This document shows positions 1 to 7,410 of a stretch of 9,080 nucleotides of DNA, in pieces (within the stretch, counting starts at the first letter, position 1; the number at the start of each line of letters is the position of its first letter). The stretch comes from an uncultured Coriobacteriaceae bacterium (GTDB lineage: Bacteria > Actinomycetota > Coriobacteriia > Coriobacteriales > QAMH01): positions 1 to 9,080 of the forward strand of contig CADBRF010000237.1 in NCBI GenBank assembly GCA_902796975.1, read 5' to 3'. The notes beneath the pieces are model-generated. The model saw only the letters and a list, made by a program, of their open reading frames with translations, did no database searches and had not been told where the DNA came from. The position numbers and the translations under genes were made by a program.

Positions 1-1
1 A

Positions 2-538
2 CGTTATGAAATTGCGGCCCGCGTCATCAAGGCGCGGGGTTTAGAGGGGAAGGTCGTGGCTGCTTCAGCCGATGGCCTTCCCCTTGCCGTGTATGAAGGA
101 CTTGAAGTCTGGGTTATTCCGCCCGCCCTCTGGGAGCCGCGCACCTTTACCGTGAAGACGGTCGAAAACGAGCGCGATGAGAGCTGCCTTATCTCCTTCG
201 AAGAGGCAAAGACCATAGATGACGTGGAGTTTCTTGCGGGAAGATACCTTCTTGCCCGCGCGGAAGATCTCGATGTGTTCGATGATGAGATCCCGGTCGA
301 GATCATCGGCAGGCGTGTGGTCGACGCTGCCTTAGGCGAACTCGGCGAAGTCGCCGAGATTCTCGAGAGCCCTGCCCATCCTATCCTCGTCGTCAACGGT
401 GAGAGGGGAGAGGTCCTTATTCCCTTTGTGGAAGATTTCATCGATGCGCTTGCAGACGACGGTGCCTACGAGGCACTTATTGCATCTGACGATGCACCCA
501 TCACGACGCATGTGCCCGAAGGGCTGGTTGGCGCATGA
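2..538 (+). CDS. rimM: Ribosome maturation factor RimM (5' end outside window)
   Basis: RimM binds ribosomal protein S19 and helps assemble the head of the 30S subunit. The frame is open from the first full codon at base 2 and ends at TGA 536-538, giving 178 visible residues, about the full family length. The N-terminal barrel opens with RYEIAARVIKARGLEGKVVA, matching the usual RimM start (IaRVvKahGLkGev), so the true start codon probably lies only a few codons before the window. The GTG at 56 would delete this conserved stretch and is unlikely to be the start. The second half is a PRC-barrel with IIGRRVVDAALGELGEVAEI, PAHPILVV and GEVLIPFVEDFI. The stop overlaps the trmD start (ATGA, 535-538), which suggests translational coupling. 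Seen: motifs, overlap. Known: family role. Inferred: exact start. Confidence 0.93.
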   Translation, partial: RYEIAARVIKARGLEGKVVAASADGLPLAVYEGLEVWVIPPALWEPRTFTVKTVENERDESCLISFEEAKTIDDVEFLAGRYLLARAEDLDVFDDEIPVEIIGRRVVDAALGELGEVAEILESPAHPILVVNGERGEVLIPFVEDFIDALADDGAYEALIASDDAPITTHVPEGLVGA

Positions 539-1260
539 TTGTCGAAACGCTATCGGTCTTCCCCGACATGTTCGAGAGCCCCATGTCTCTCTCCATCATG
601 GGGAGAGCGCGCAAGAAGGGAATTCTCGATTTTTGCGCATACGACCTGCGTAATTGGACGCACGACCGGCACCGCACCACCGATGACGAACCCTATGGCG
701 GTGGCCAGGGTCTTCTCATGACCTGTCCGCCCATCTTCGAGGCTATCGACGATATCACCTCGGAAGGCCCCAAACCCACCATCATCTTCTTCGCTCCGGC
801 GGGAGAGGTGTTTGATGAAGCTGTTGCAACCGAGCTCTCCACCTGCGAGAGACTTCTCATGGTGTGCGGCCGCTACGAGGGCATTGACGAGCGGGCGTTT
901 ACGCTCGCAGACCGTGTGCTCTCCCTGGGTGATTATGTGCTCACGGGCGGCGAGCTTCCAGCGATGATCGTCACGGATGCGGTTGTCCGTCTCCTTCCCG
1001 GGGTGCTGGGTGACGAGGGGAGCGCCGTAGAGGAGTCCTTTTCCGAGGGGCTTCTCGAGTTCCCCCAGTACACAAGGCCAGCAACCTACCGGGGTATGGA
1101 GGTTCCTCCCGTTCTCCTCTCCGGGGACCACGGAGCTGTTGCAGCCTGGCGCCGACGCGCCGCTATCGAGAAAACCGCGAAGCTCCGCCCCGACCTCATC
1201 GAATCCGCTCCTCTCACTGACGAGGAACGTGCTTTCGCGCGCACCTTCATGGAGGAATAG
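535..1260 (+). CDS. trmD: tRNA (guanine-N1-)-methyltransferase TrmD
   Basis: TrmD transfers a methyl group from S-adenosylmethionine to N1 of G37 next to the anticodon, preventing frameshifts. The 241-residue product is normal length and starts MIVETLSVFPDMFESP. The SPOUT trefoil knot that holds SAM is visible as GRYEGIDERAF (112-122) and SLGDYVLTGGELPAMIVTDA (130-149), followed by R152 and PGVLG. The C-terminal part has GLLEFPQYTRPATYRGMEVP and PPVLLSGDH. E. coli Arg154 corresponds to R152, but the position of the catalytic Asp169 holds Glu167 here (EESFSEGLL instead of EDSFAEGLL). The ATG lies inside the rimM stop codon region and has only a weak ribosome site (GAAGGG), consistent with coupling to rimM. 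Identity is near certain from conserved motifs. Confidence 0.98.
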   Translation: MIVETLSVFPDMFESPMSLSIMGRARKKGILDFCAYDLRNWTHDRHRTTDDEPYGGGQGLLMTCPPIFEAIDDITSEGPKPTIIFFAPAGEVFDEAVATELSTCERLLMVCGRYEGIDERAFTLADRVLSLGDYVLTGGELPAMIVTDAVVRLLPGVLGDEGSAVEESFSEGLLEFPQYTRPATYRGMEVPPVLLSGDHGAVAAWRRRAAIEKTAKLRPDLIESAPLTDEERAFARTFMEE

Positions 1261-1426
1261 CGCCCCCAATCCCACGAGCGCGTGTTTTTGCGGGAATTCC
1301 CCTGTCTCGCTCGGCAAATCATGCGGCGATGCAGCTCGGCTGCGGCGCTGTTCGCGCTATCATACTAGGTTACGCGCGTGCGGCTGCACGCTAGTTGAGT
1401 TGATGCGAAGACGAAGGTGGAGAAGC
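1261..1426 (+). other. trmD-lepB intergenic region with small hairpins
   Basis: This 166-base gap is the only sizeable space in the + strand block. It contains a GCAGC-TCG-GCTGC hairpin (1331-1343) and a GCGTGC-GGCT-GCACGC hairpin (1376-1391). The second can be lengthened by pairing ACTA (1364-1367) with TAGT (1392-1395) around a bulge. A TATCAT hexamer at 1358-1363 resembles a -10 box, but no convincing -35 box sits 16-18 bases upstream. No T-run follows either hairpin, so neither looks like an intrinsic terminator. The region may hold a weak lepB promoter or a structured leader. This is inference from base pairing only. Confidence 0.35.
1414..1420 (+). promoter_or_regulatory. Ribosome binding site deciding the lepB GTG start
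   Basis: AAGGTGG differs from the consensus AAGGAGG at one base and lies 6 bases before GTG 1427. The alternative in-frame starts, ATG 1403 and TTG 1400, have no purine-rich site upstream, so the GTG is preferred. Confidence 0.7.
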
Positions 1427-1990
1427 GTGGGAGAGCATTCTATAGAAAGCCCGAAAGAACGGAGCTGCTTTGGCTCTCTGGTCGAGATGGTGATTATCAT
1501 CGTCGCGGCTCTTGCGCTCGCCTGGGGCATTACCACCTTTATCGCCTGCCCCTACACCATCCCCTCGGGTTCTATGGAAGACACCCTCCAGATTAATGAC
1601 AAGGTCATCTCCGAGGAGATTAGCTACCACTTCAACGATCCCAAGGTGGGCGACATCGTCACGTTCAATCCGCCATCAGATCCGGAGCGCACCTATATCA
1701 AGCGTGTCATTGCTGTTGGCGGCCAGACCGTCACCTTGAAAGACGGCTATGTCTACGTTGATGGTGTGCAGCTCAATGAGCCATATACGGGCGGCAAGCC
1801 GAGCCTTCCGCTCGATGGATCGACCATTACCTTTCCCTATACAGTTCCCGAAGGGTACATCTGGGTGATGGGTGACAACCGGACCAACTCCAGCGACTCC
1901 CGCGCTTTCGGCGCCGTTCCACTTTCCGCAGTCAATGGGCACGCGGTCTGGCGGTACTGGCCGGTTGCCCGGTTTGGCGCTTTGGAATAG
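1427..1990 (+). CDS. lepB: Type I signal peptidase (leader peptidase)
   Basis: This membrane-anchored serine protease cuts signal peptides from proteins exported through Sec or Tat. With the GTG start the product has 187 residues, typical of Gram-positive enzymes. A single N-terminal membrane segment spans about 19-40 (LVEMVIIIVAALALAWGITT). Then come box B with nucleophile Ser49 (IPSGSMEDTL), box D with general base Lys92 (YIKRVIAVGGQ) and box E (GYIWVMGDNRTNSSDSRAFG, 143-162). Both members of the Ser/Lys dyad are present. The frame stays open upstream into trmD, so a longer start at ATG 1403 (adding an arginine-rich MRRRRWRS stretch) cannot be excluded, but the ribosome site favours 1427. 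It lies 52 bases before glyQ with no terminator between, so the genes are probably co-transcribed. Confidence 0.96.
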   Translation: MGEHSIESPKERSCFGSLVEMVIIIVAALALAWGITTFIACPYTIPSGSMEDTLQINDKVISEEISYHFNDPKVGDIVTFNPPSDPERTYIKRVIAVGGQTVTLKDGYVYVDGVQLNEPYTGGKPSLPLDGSTITFPYTVPEGYIWVMGDNRTNSSDSRAFGAVPLSAVNGHAVWRYWPVARFGALE

Positions 1991-2033
1991 CTTTTTCGTT
2001 TGTGCATGAATGGATATCAAGGTTTCGACAGAT

Positions 2034-2038
2034 AGGAG
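2034..2038 (+). promoter_or_regulatory. Ribosome binding site deciding the glyQ start
   Basis: AGGAG sits 4 bases before ATG 2043. The upstream in-frame ATG at 2010 is preceded by a T-rich stretch without any such site. The start at 2043 also gives the usual GlyQ beginning (MLTFQDIILTLQ). Confidence 0.75.
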
Positions 2039-2042
2039 TGAC

Positions 2043-3002
2043 ATGCTGACGTTCCAGGACATCATCCTCACGCTGCAGAGTTACTGGGCGGAGCAGGGGT
2101 GTGTCGTCTTGCAGCCCTACGACTCCGAGGTGGGCGCTGGCACCTACCATACGGCGACCACGCTTCGTTCGCTCGGCCCCGGCACGTGGAGGACTGCCTA
2201 CGTGCAGCCGTGCCGCCGCCCGGCCGACGGCCGCTATGGCAGCAATCCCAACCGCCTCCAGCATTACTACCAGTTCCAGGTGCTGCTCAAGCCCTCACCG
2301 GACAATGTGCAGGATCTCTACCTCGGTAGCCTCCGTGCCATTGGCATCGAGCCTGCTGAGCACGACGTTCGCTTTGTCGAGGACGACTGGGAGAGCCCCA
2401 CGCTGGGCGCCTGGGGTCTTGGCTGGGAAGTCTGGCTCAATGGCATGGAAGTCACCCAATTCACCTACTTCCAGCAGGTGGGCGGCATCGAGTGCGACCC
2501 AATTCCGGCGGAGATCACCTACGGTCTCGAGCGTCTCGCCATGTACATTCAGGGCGTGGACAGCGTCTACGACCTCGTCTGGTCCGAGGGCGATGGCACT
2601 CGCGTCTTTACCTATGGCGATGTCTTCTACGAGAACGAGCGCGAGCAGTCTGCCTATAACTTCGAGCACGCCGATGTCGACATGCTCTTCAAGCGCTTTG
2701 ACGCATGCGAGGCGGAGTGCAACCGTCTGCTCGAGCTTGGCCTGCCCCTTCCGGCATATGACTGTGTCATGAAGTGCAGCCACGCCTTCAACATCCTTGA
2801 CGCGCGCGGTGCTATCTCCGCAACGGAGCGCGCTGCCTACATCCTGCGTGTTCGCGCCGTTGCCAAGGGCTGCTGCGAATCTTATATCGCCACAGTTGTA
2901 GAAGGCGGAGGCGCCCGCATCCCATCTCAAGACGGTCCTCTCGAGTCTGAGATTTTCGACTATCCCGGAGAGGGCGAGAAGAAGGGAGCCGACAATGACT
3001 AA
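2043..3002 (+). CDS. glyQ: Glycyl-tRNA synthetase alpha subunit
   Basis: GlyQ is the catalytic subunit of the heterotetrameric (alpha2beta2) glycyl-tRNA synthetase, which activates glycine with ATP and charges tRNA-Gly in the cytoplasm. The 319-residue product shows the class II core: LTFQDIILTLQSYWAEQGC at the N-terminus, YVQPCRRPADGRYGSNPNRL (53-72) with YYQFQVLLKPSP (75-86) around motif 2, WEVWLNGMEVTQFTYFQQVG (128-147), and motif 3 GLERLAMYIQ (161-170). The conserved tail region AYDCVMKCSHAFNILDARGA is also present. An in-frame ATG at 2010 would add 11 residues but lacks a ribosome site. The stop overlaps glyS by 8 bases, which should help equal synthesis of the two subunits. No T-box leader fits in the 52 bases upstream, so any tRNA-sensing control would have to act further upstream. 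Confidence 0.98.
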   Translation: MLTFQDIILTLQSYWAEQGCVVLQPYDSEVGAGTYHTATTLRSLGPGTWRTAYVQPCRRPADGRYGSNPNRLQHYYQFQVLLKPSPDNVQDLYLGSLRAIGIEPAEHDVRFVEDDWESPTLGAWGLGWEVWLNGMEVTQFTYFQQVGGIECDPIPAEITYGLERLAMYIQGVDSVYDLVWSEGDGTRVFTYGDVFYENEREQSAYNFEHADVDMLFKRFDACEAECNRLLELGLPLPAYDCVMKCSHAFNILDARGAISATERAAYILRVRAVAKGCCESYIATVVEGGGARIPSQDGPLESEIFDYPGEGEKKGADND

Positions 3003-5076
3003 GCGCACGCTCGTCTTTGAAATTGGCACCGAGGAAATGCCCTCGGCACCGCTCTATGCTGCCACCAAGAAGCTCGCTGCCCAGGCGGACGAGGCGCTCA
3101 CCAATGCCCGTCTCGCTCATGGCGAGGTCAAGACCTGCTCTTCGCCCCGCCGCATCATTCTCTCCGTGGCTGATGTCGCCGATGCGACGGATGCGCTCGA
3201 GCAGCGTTCCAAGGGCCCGTCGGTGAAAATCGCCTTCGATGCAGACGGCAACCCCACCAAGGCCGCCATGGGCTTTGCCCGTGGCAAGGGTCTCGACGTC
3301 TCTCAGCTGGAGCGCGGCACCGACGAAAAGGGCGGCGAGTACGTGTTCGCCGTCGTGTCAGAGCCCGCTCAGCCCGCCGTTGAAATCCTTCCCGACCTGC
3401 TTGCAGGGCTTATTGCCGGCATTTCCTGGCCTCGCAGCCAACGTTGGGGGAGCGGTCATGTGACCTTTGTCCGTCCCATCCGCTGGCTTGTCTGCCTGCT
3501 CGGCGATGAAGTTGTCCCAGTTGAATACGCCGGTCTCATGGCAGGTAGGACCACCCGCGGCCACCGCGTGCTCTGCCCCGAACCTGTTGAGGTCGCAAGC
3601 GCAGAGACCTTCTTCGACCACTCTGACGAGCTCCATGTTATCTACAGCGCGGAGGCCCGTGCAGACCTTATCCGCAAGCAGGTCGCCCGCCTGGAGGAGC
3701 AGACCGGTCTTAAGGCTTATATGCCCAAGAAGACCTTCGATGAAGTTGTGAACCTCGTTGAGTGGCCTACTGCCCTTCTCTGCCATTTTGACGAGGAGTT
3801 CCTGCAGGTCCCGCCGGAGATTATCACCGACGAGCTCCTGGAGAACCAGCGTTACTTCCCCATGTACCGTGAAGACGGCATGCTCGACAACGCCTTCGTG
3901 GTCGTGAGCAACGGCAATCCCACCTGCTCCAAGACCATCGCCGATGGCAACGAGCGCGTTGTGCGCGCCCGTCTTTCCGATGCCGCCTTCTTCGTTGCCG
4001 AGGACGAGCATCAGCCACTCGAGTCCTATGTCGAGGGCCTTTCCCGCGTTGTCTTCCATGAGAAGCTCGGCACGGTCTACGAGAAGGTCAACCGCATGGG
4101 TGCTATCGCCCAGGCTGCCTGCGAAGAGGCGGGTTTCGAGGGCCAGGAACGCGAGGATATCCTTCGCGCGGTTCGTCTGTGCAAGGCAGACCTCATCACG
4201 AGCGCTGTAGTCGAGTTCACGAGCCTCCAGGGCGTCATGGGCGGTCATTATGCGCTTGCTTCCGGAGAGAACGAGGCCGTGGCTCTGGGCATCACGGACC
4301 ATTACCGTCCGCGCTTTGCAGGAGACGACCTGCCCCGCAACGATGCGGGCAAAATCGCAGCGCTGGCCGATAAAATCGACACGATTTGCGGTATGTTTGC
4401 TGCCGATGAGGGTCCAACGGGCTCTTCTGACCCCTTTGCTGTGCGTCGTAGCGCAATTGGTGTCATCAATATTCTGCTCTCCGGCCTGAACGTCTCACTC
4501 GCCACGCTTATCTCCGCATCTCTTGCCGCCTATGCCGAGCAAATCGAATTTGACCTCGCTGCAACCGAGCAGACTGTGATCGAGTTCTTCCGCACACGAC
4601 TCGAGGTCATTGCGCATGACGAGGGCTTTGCCGCAGATGCTATCCAAGCGGTTACTGCAACGGGCATGTTCGAGCCTGTCGAGACGCTTGCCCGTATCAA
4701 GGCGCTCGACAATGCTCGTTCCAACGACGCTGATACCTTCGATGACCTGGCAACGGCTTATACTCGCGCTGCCAACCTCGCGGATGCTACCCTCGGCACC
4801 GAAGTCGACATGTCGCTCGTGGATGAATCTGAGAAAGTCCTGGCAGAGGCAGTCGATGTGGCGAACTTCGAGGTAGAGAAGGCTCTTGAAGTCCACGATC
4901 ACGAACGCGCTATCGATGCTCTCGCTGCACTTCGTGGTCCCATCGATACCTTCTTCACCGATGTTCTCGTCATGGACGAGGATGAGGCGATTCGCGCGAA
5001 CCGTCTCCGTCTGCTCAACAAGTTCGTGGCAGTCTTTGGCAATGTCGCTGACGTAAGCAAGATGGCCCGCAAGTAA
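2995..5076 (+). CDS. glyS: Glycyl-tRNA synthetase beta subunit
   Basis: GlyS binds tRNA-Gly and works only together with GlyQ. The 693-residue length is normal. The N-terminal signature is LVFEIGTEEMPSAPL (6-20), followed by SSPRRIILSV. Core motifs are HEKLGT (355-360), CKADLITSAVVEFTSLQGVM (396-415) in the HD-like domain, GITDHYRPRFAGDDLP (432-447), ADKIDTICGMF (458-468) and SDPFAVRRSAIGV (478-490). The last 120 or so residues form the helical DALR-type anticodon-binding domain (PIDTFFTDVLVMDEDEAIR, then RLRLLNKF). A good ribosome site, AAGGGAG (2982-2988), sits 6 bases before the ATG inside the end of glyQ. The gene is the last of the + strand block and is followed by a strong terminator. 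Nothing appears truncated. Confidence 0.98.
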   Translation: MTKRTLVFEIGTEEMPSAPLYAATKKLAAQADEALTNARLAHGEVKTCSSPRRIILSVADVADATDALEQRSKGPSVKIAFDADGNPTKAAMGFARGKGLDVSQLERGTDEKGGEYVFAVVSEPAQPAVEILPDLLAGLIAGISWPRSQRWGSGHVTFVRPIRWLVCLLGDEVVPVEYAGLMAGRTTRGHRVLCPEPVEVASAETFFDHSDELHVIYSAEARADLIRKQVARLEEQTGLKAYMPKKTFDEVVNLVEWPTALLCHFDEEFLQVPPEIITDELLENQRYFPMYREDGMLDNAFVVVSNGNPTCSKTIADGNERVVRARLSDAAFFVAEDEHQPLESYVEGLSRVVFHEKLGTVYEKVNRMGAIAQAACEEAGFEGQEREDILRAVRLCKADLITSAVVEFTSLQGVMGGHYALASGENEAVALGITDHYRPRFAGDDLPRNDAGKIAALADKIDTICGMFAADEGPTGSSDPFAVRRSAIGVINILLSGLNVSLATLISASLAAYAEQIEFDLAATEQTVIEFFRTRLEVIAHDEGFAADAIQAVTATGMFEPVETLARIKALDNARSNDADTFDDLATAYTRAANLADATLGTEVDMSLVDESEKVLAEAVDVANFEVEKALEVHDHERAIDALAALRGPIDTFFTDVLVMDEDEAIRANRLRLLNKFVAVFGNVADVSKMARK

Positions 5077-5094
5077 CTTTATATGCCATATATG

Positions 5095-5139
5095 AACGGA
5101 GCCCGTAGGCGTATGGTCTACGGGCTCCGTTTATTATTG
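5095..5139 (+). terminator. Intrinsic terminator after glyS, possibly two-way
   Basis: AACGGAGCCCGTAG (5095-5108) pairs perfectly with CTACGGGCTCCGTT (5118-5131) around a 9-base loop, a 14-bp stem. On the + strand it runs into TTTATTATT, a reasonable U-rich tail. It begins 18 bases after the glyS stop. On the - strand the stem lies just beyond the stop codon of the convergent ThiF-like gene, but the bases after it (TTCATATATGG) are a poorer U-tract, so termination in that direction is likely but weaker. Confidence 0.9.
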
Positions 5140-5150
5140 GCACTCAGCTA

Positions 5151-5861
5151 TCAGGAGAGCTTGAGTAGCGTTGTCTCCATGGTGCGCATGTCGAGAAGCA
5201 GAAGCTTGTCGGCTAGCGTTGGCCTCTCGCCACAGAGCAGCTCCGTGACCTGAGCGACTTCTATGCTCGCACAGAAGGGCGGCGTGAAAGGAAGGCTGCC
5301 CTTCGATGCCGGCTTGAAGTCGTGCCCGTAGAGCATTTCCATGCGGCGTGAACCGGGCATGCAGACCGTTGCTTGCGCGTGCCAGCCCTGAATTGCCCCA
5401 TGAACGAGGGGGATCCCAAGCTCCTCGCATGCTTTGCCAAGGAGACGGCGCCCTGCGGAGGAATCAAGCGCATCGACTGCGATATCCGCGCCCGAAAGAA
5501 TCTCGTGGCAGTTTCCCTCTCCAAAGAACTCGTCGAAGGCTGTGATTTCAACGGCAGAGTTAACTGCGCGCACGCGGTTGATGGCAGCGTCAATCTTTTT
5601 CTGCCCGACCAACTCTTCTGTGCAGAGAAGCTGCCGGTTGAGATTGGACGACTCGAACACATCGCCATCGGCGATGATGAGGTGCCCGACGCCGAGCCGG
5701 GCGAGCTGGTCGATGATGGAGCCGCCAAGACCGCCGCACCCGATGACGGCTACGGTCTTCTCCCTAAAAGACTCTTGTTGTTCTTGAGTTACGACGAGCA
5801 AGCTTCGCGCGTAACGGTCTGCAAGAGGCTCATGTGATGCTGGTATCGTGCGCTTTCCCAT
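5151..5861 (-). CDS. ThiF/HesA/MoeB-family E1-like adenylyltransferase
   Basis: Proteins of this family use ATP to adenylate the C-terminal glycine of a ubiquitin-like sulfur carrier (ThiS, MoaD) or a related acceptor. The 236-residue product has the Rossmann loop VAVIGCGGLGG (37-47), the ATP-site stretch IIADGDVFESSNLNRQ (62-77, with D65, D67 and R76), VGQKKIDAAI with K89, and the IAVDALDS strand (D130, D133). The C-terminal half is short: it lacks the paired CxxC zinc motifs of MoeB and ThiF, and FTPPFCASIEVAQVTELLCG (192-211) fills the place of the usual catalytic-cysteine loop and following helix. Cys197 could be reactive, but this is a guess. A GGAGG site (5867-5871) lies 5 bases before the ATG. 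It begins 34 bases after the transporter at 5896-7410 and is probably in its transcript. No sulfur carrier, thiamine or molybdopterin gene is visible, so the acceptor is unknown. Confidence 0.88.
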   Translation of the reverse strand: MGKRTIPASHEPLADRYARSLLVVTQEQQESFREKTVAVIGCGGLGGSIIDQLARLGVGHLIIADGDVFESSNLNRQLLCTEELVGQKKIDAAINRVRAVNSAVEITAFDEFFGEGNCHEILSGADIAVDALDSSAGRRLLGKACEELGIPLVHGAIQGWHAQATVCMPGSRRMEMLYGHDFKPASKGSLPFTPPFCASIEVAQVTELLCGERPTLADKLLLLDMRTMETTLLKLS

Positions 5862-5866
5862 CTCAT

Positions 5867-5871
5867 CCTCC
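5867..5871 (-). promoter_or_regulatory. Ribosome binding site of the ThiF-like gene
   Basis: GGAGG on the - strand with 5 bases to ATG 5861 fixes the start of the E1-like gene. It sits within the 34-base gap after the upstream transporter, leaving little room for a separate promoter. Confidence 0.75.
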
Positions 5872-5895
5872 GATTAACTTGACGCCCGCCGGTTA

Positions 5896-7410
5896 TCAGT
5901 TGTCTTGCTTGTCTTCATCGCTGGAGCTCTCTTCCGGCTCTGCATCGGAATCCGTTCCCTGCGATGCGCTTGCGGCCATTGCGGCTGCTGCCTGCTCGGC
6001 AGCGGTGGGCAAACCATGCTCTTTGCGGAGTTTATCCATGTAGGATTCGGTCAGGGGATAGAAGAGGAAGAGGATGGCGGAGACGAATGAGAGCCCTGCC
6101 AGACCGAAGGTGTAGAGGTACTTCAGGCCGGTCACGCCAGCTTTGGTCACTGCGTTTGGGTCAAATCCCACGATGACCATGCCGTAGGTTGCGATAATCG
6201 CGCCGAGGACGCTTGACAGCTGAATGGCCATGCCACCGATAGAGAAGGTCAGGCCACGCGCGTTCGACCCGTGAACAATCGCGTTGTACTCGCCGATATC
6301 CGCCATGCAGGTGGGGATGAGCGTCGAGGAGAAGATTCCGAAGAAGTGGAACACGCACATGAGCGCGATGAAGGCGACGCCGTTCGTGCCCACGAAGGCA
6401 ATGATGGCGGTCGCGAGGCCGGAGAGGATGGTAGTGCTCACGAATGTCGCACGTTTGCCGATACGCTTGGCAACGGGCCTCACCGCGAGCGCACCGAAGA
6501 AAGCGATGGCGTAGACGACCATCATGTAGACGCTCACGAGACTGTTATCCCCAATGACGTATATGAAATAGTAGGTGAGGAGTGTGGCGTATGCCGTCAT
6601 GACCGAGCAGCGGAACACGGCGCAGAGGATGAACACGATCATGGGCCGCGTCTTGATGGTGACGATGAAGTCATGCTTGTCGATCTTCGGACGGGAAGCA
6701 GCTCGTGCACCTGCGGTGCTGTTCGGGTCGTCCTCAGGGGAGAGGTCATACTTCTTCACGAACCGGTCGACGAGGAGGAAGCACACGAGGCAGATGATGC
6801 CGAACGTGAGGTTGACAACGGTGTAGCCCACAGCGGCAACGGTGCCATCGGCTCCGGTGAAACCGGCGAGGATGCCAGCCGCGACGAAGGAGAAGATCAT
6901 GCGCGCGATGGCGCCTTCCTGCGAGGATGCGGCGGTGAGGCCGACCTTGTCCATTGGCGTCGAGCAGATCTTGTCCATGAGAGCGCGGAATGCGGTCCAC
7001 GCGATGGAATAGCCGAGCCAATAGATGAAGAAGAATATGCAGAAGAGCACCGCATAAATGCCAGGCGTAGTCTCTATATGCGTGAAGAGCAGAGTTCCGC
7101 CAACACAGTAGATGACGCCGCCGGCAATCATCCACTCGCGGAAACGTGAATGCTTGAATCTCAGGGTGTCGATAAGTGTGCCTGCAATGGGCATGCCCAC
7201 GACTTTAATAGCGGTCGTAGCCGTGGTGATACCAGCGGCAAGCGCGATGGACACTCCTGCGACGTTGGTGAGGTAGAGCGTGAGGTAGTAGGTGATATAG
7301 GTGAGCAAGAAGTTGAAACCGAATTCGCCGAGGCCATAGCCATAGCGAAGCCCGATTGACAAGGTTCGTTTCGGCTTCTGACGCACCGCGTTGTCAGATG
7401 GCTCCGCCAT
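5896..7410 (-). CDS. GPH-type MFS transporter, copy with acidic tail
   Basis: This is an inner-membrane secondary transporter of the glycoside-pentoside-hexuronide (MFS_2) superfamily, 504 residues with about 12 membrane segments. Family features are the N-terminal RYGYGLGEFGFNFLL (22-36), YLTNVAG, GTLIDTLRFKHSRFREW (77-93), and MADIGEYNAIVHGSNARGLT (369-388) before the last helices. Substrate is unknown. By eye alignment with MelB, the sugar-site and cation-site charges are missing (N33 for D19, K69 for D55, M73 for D59, I391 for K377). The last 40 residues are a cytoplasmic, Ala-rich then acidic tail (EPEESSSDEDKQDN). ATG 7410 is preferred: a GGAAGGGA site lies about 9 bases upstream, whereas it abuts the alternative ATG 7419, which would add three residues. 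It is paralogous to the gene at 7560-9059 and probably co-transcribed with it and with the E1-like gene. Confidence 0.9.
   Translation of the reverse strand: MAEPSDNAVRQKPKRTLSIGLRYGYGLGEFGFNFLLTYITYYLTLYLTNVAGVSIALAAGITTATTAIKVVGMPIAGTLIDTLRFKHSRFREWMIAGGVIYCVGGTLLFTHIETTPGIYAVLFCIFFFIYWLGYSIAWTAFRALMDKICSTPMDKVGLTAASSQEGAIARMIFSFVAAGILAGFTGADGTVAAVGYTVVNLTFGIICLVCFLLVDRFVKKYDLSPEDDPNSTAGARAASRPKIDKHDFIVTIKTRPMIVFILCAVFRCSVMTAYATLLTYYFIYVIGDNSLVSVYMMVVYAIAFFGALAVRPVAKRIGKRATFVSTTILSGLATAIIAFVGTNGVAFIALMCVFHFFGIFSSTLIPTCMADIGEYNAIVHGSNARGLTFSIGGMAIQLSSVLGAIIATYGMVIVGFDPNAVTKAGVTGLKYLYTFGLAGLSFVSAILFLFYPLTESYMDKLRKEHGLPTAAEQAAAAMAASASQGTDSDAEPEESSSDEDKQDN

Noticed and set aside
1268..1304. Possible terminator after trmD, with a short T-run near 1285.
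   Set aside because: No stable GC-rich stem precedes the T-run.
550..1317. A 255-codon open frame on the - strand opposite trmD.
   Set aside because: It lies entirely over the well-supported trmD gene and shows no recognisable protein features; it is a codon-bias shadow.
1139..1426. The lepB frame stays open upstream for 96 more codons, overlapping trmD.
   Set aside because: The extra sequence is not signal-peptidase-like, overlaps trmD in another frame, and the ribosome site supports GTG 1427.
1991..2042. Possible T-box riboswitch before glyQ, as found upstream of glycyl-tRNA synthetase genes in many Gram-positives.
   Set aside because: Only 52 bases separate lepB from glyQ, and there is no Stem I, T-box sequence or terminator stem.
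5078..5094. AT-rich near-palindrome TTATATGCCATATATGAA between glyS and its terminator.
   Set aside because: It is short and imperfect, and lies where the weak U-tract for the convergent transcript would be. No separate role is supported.
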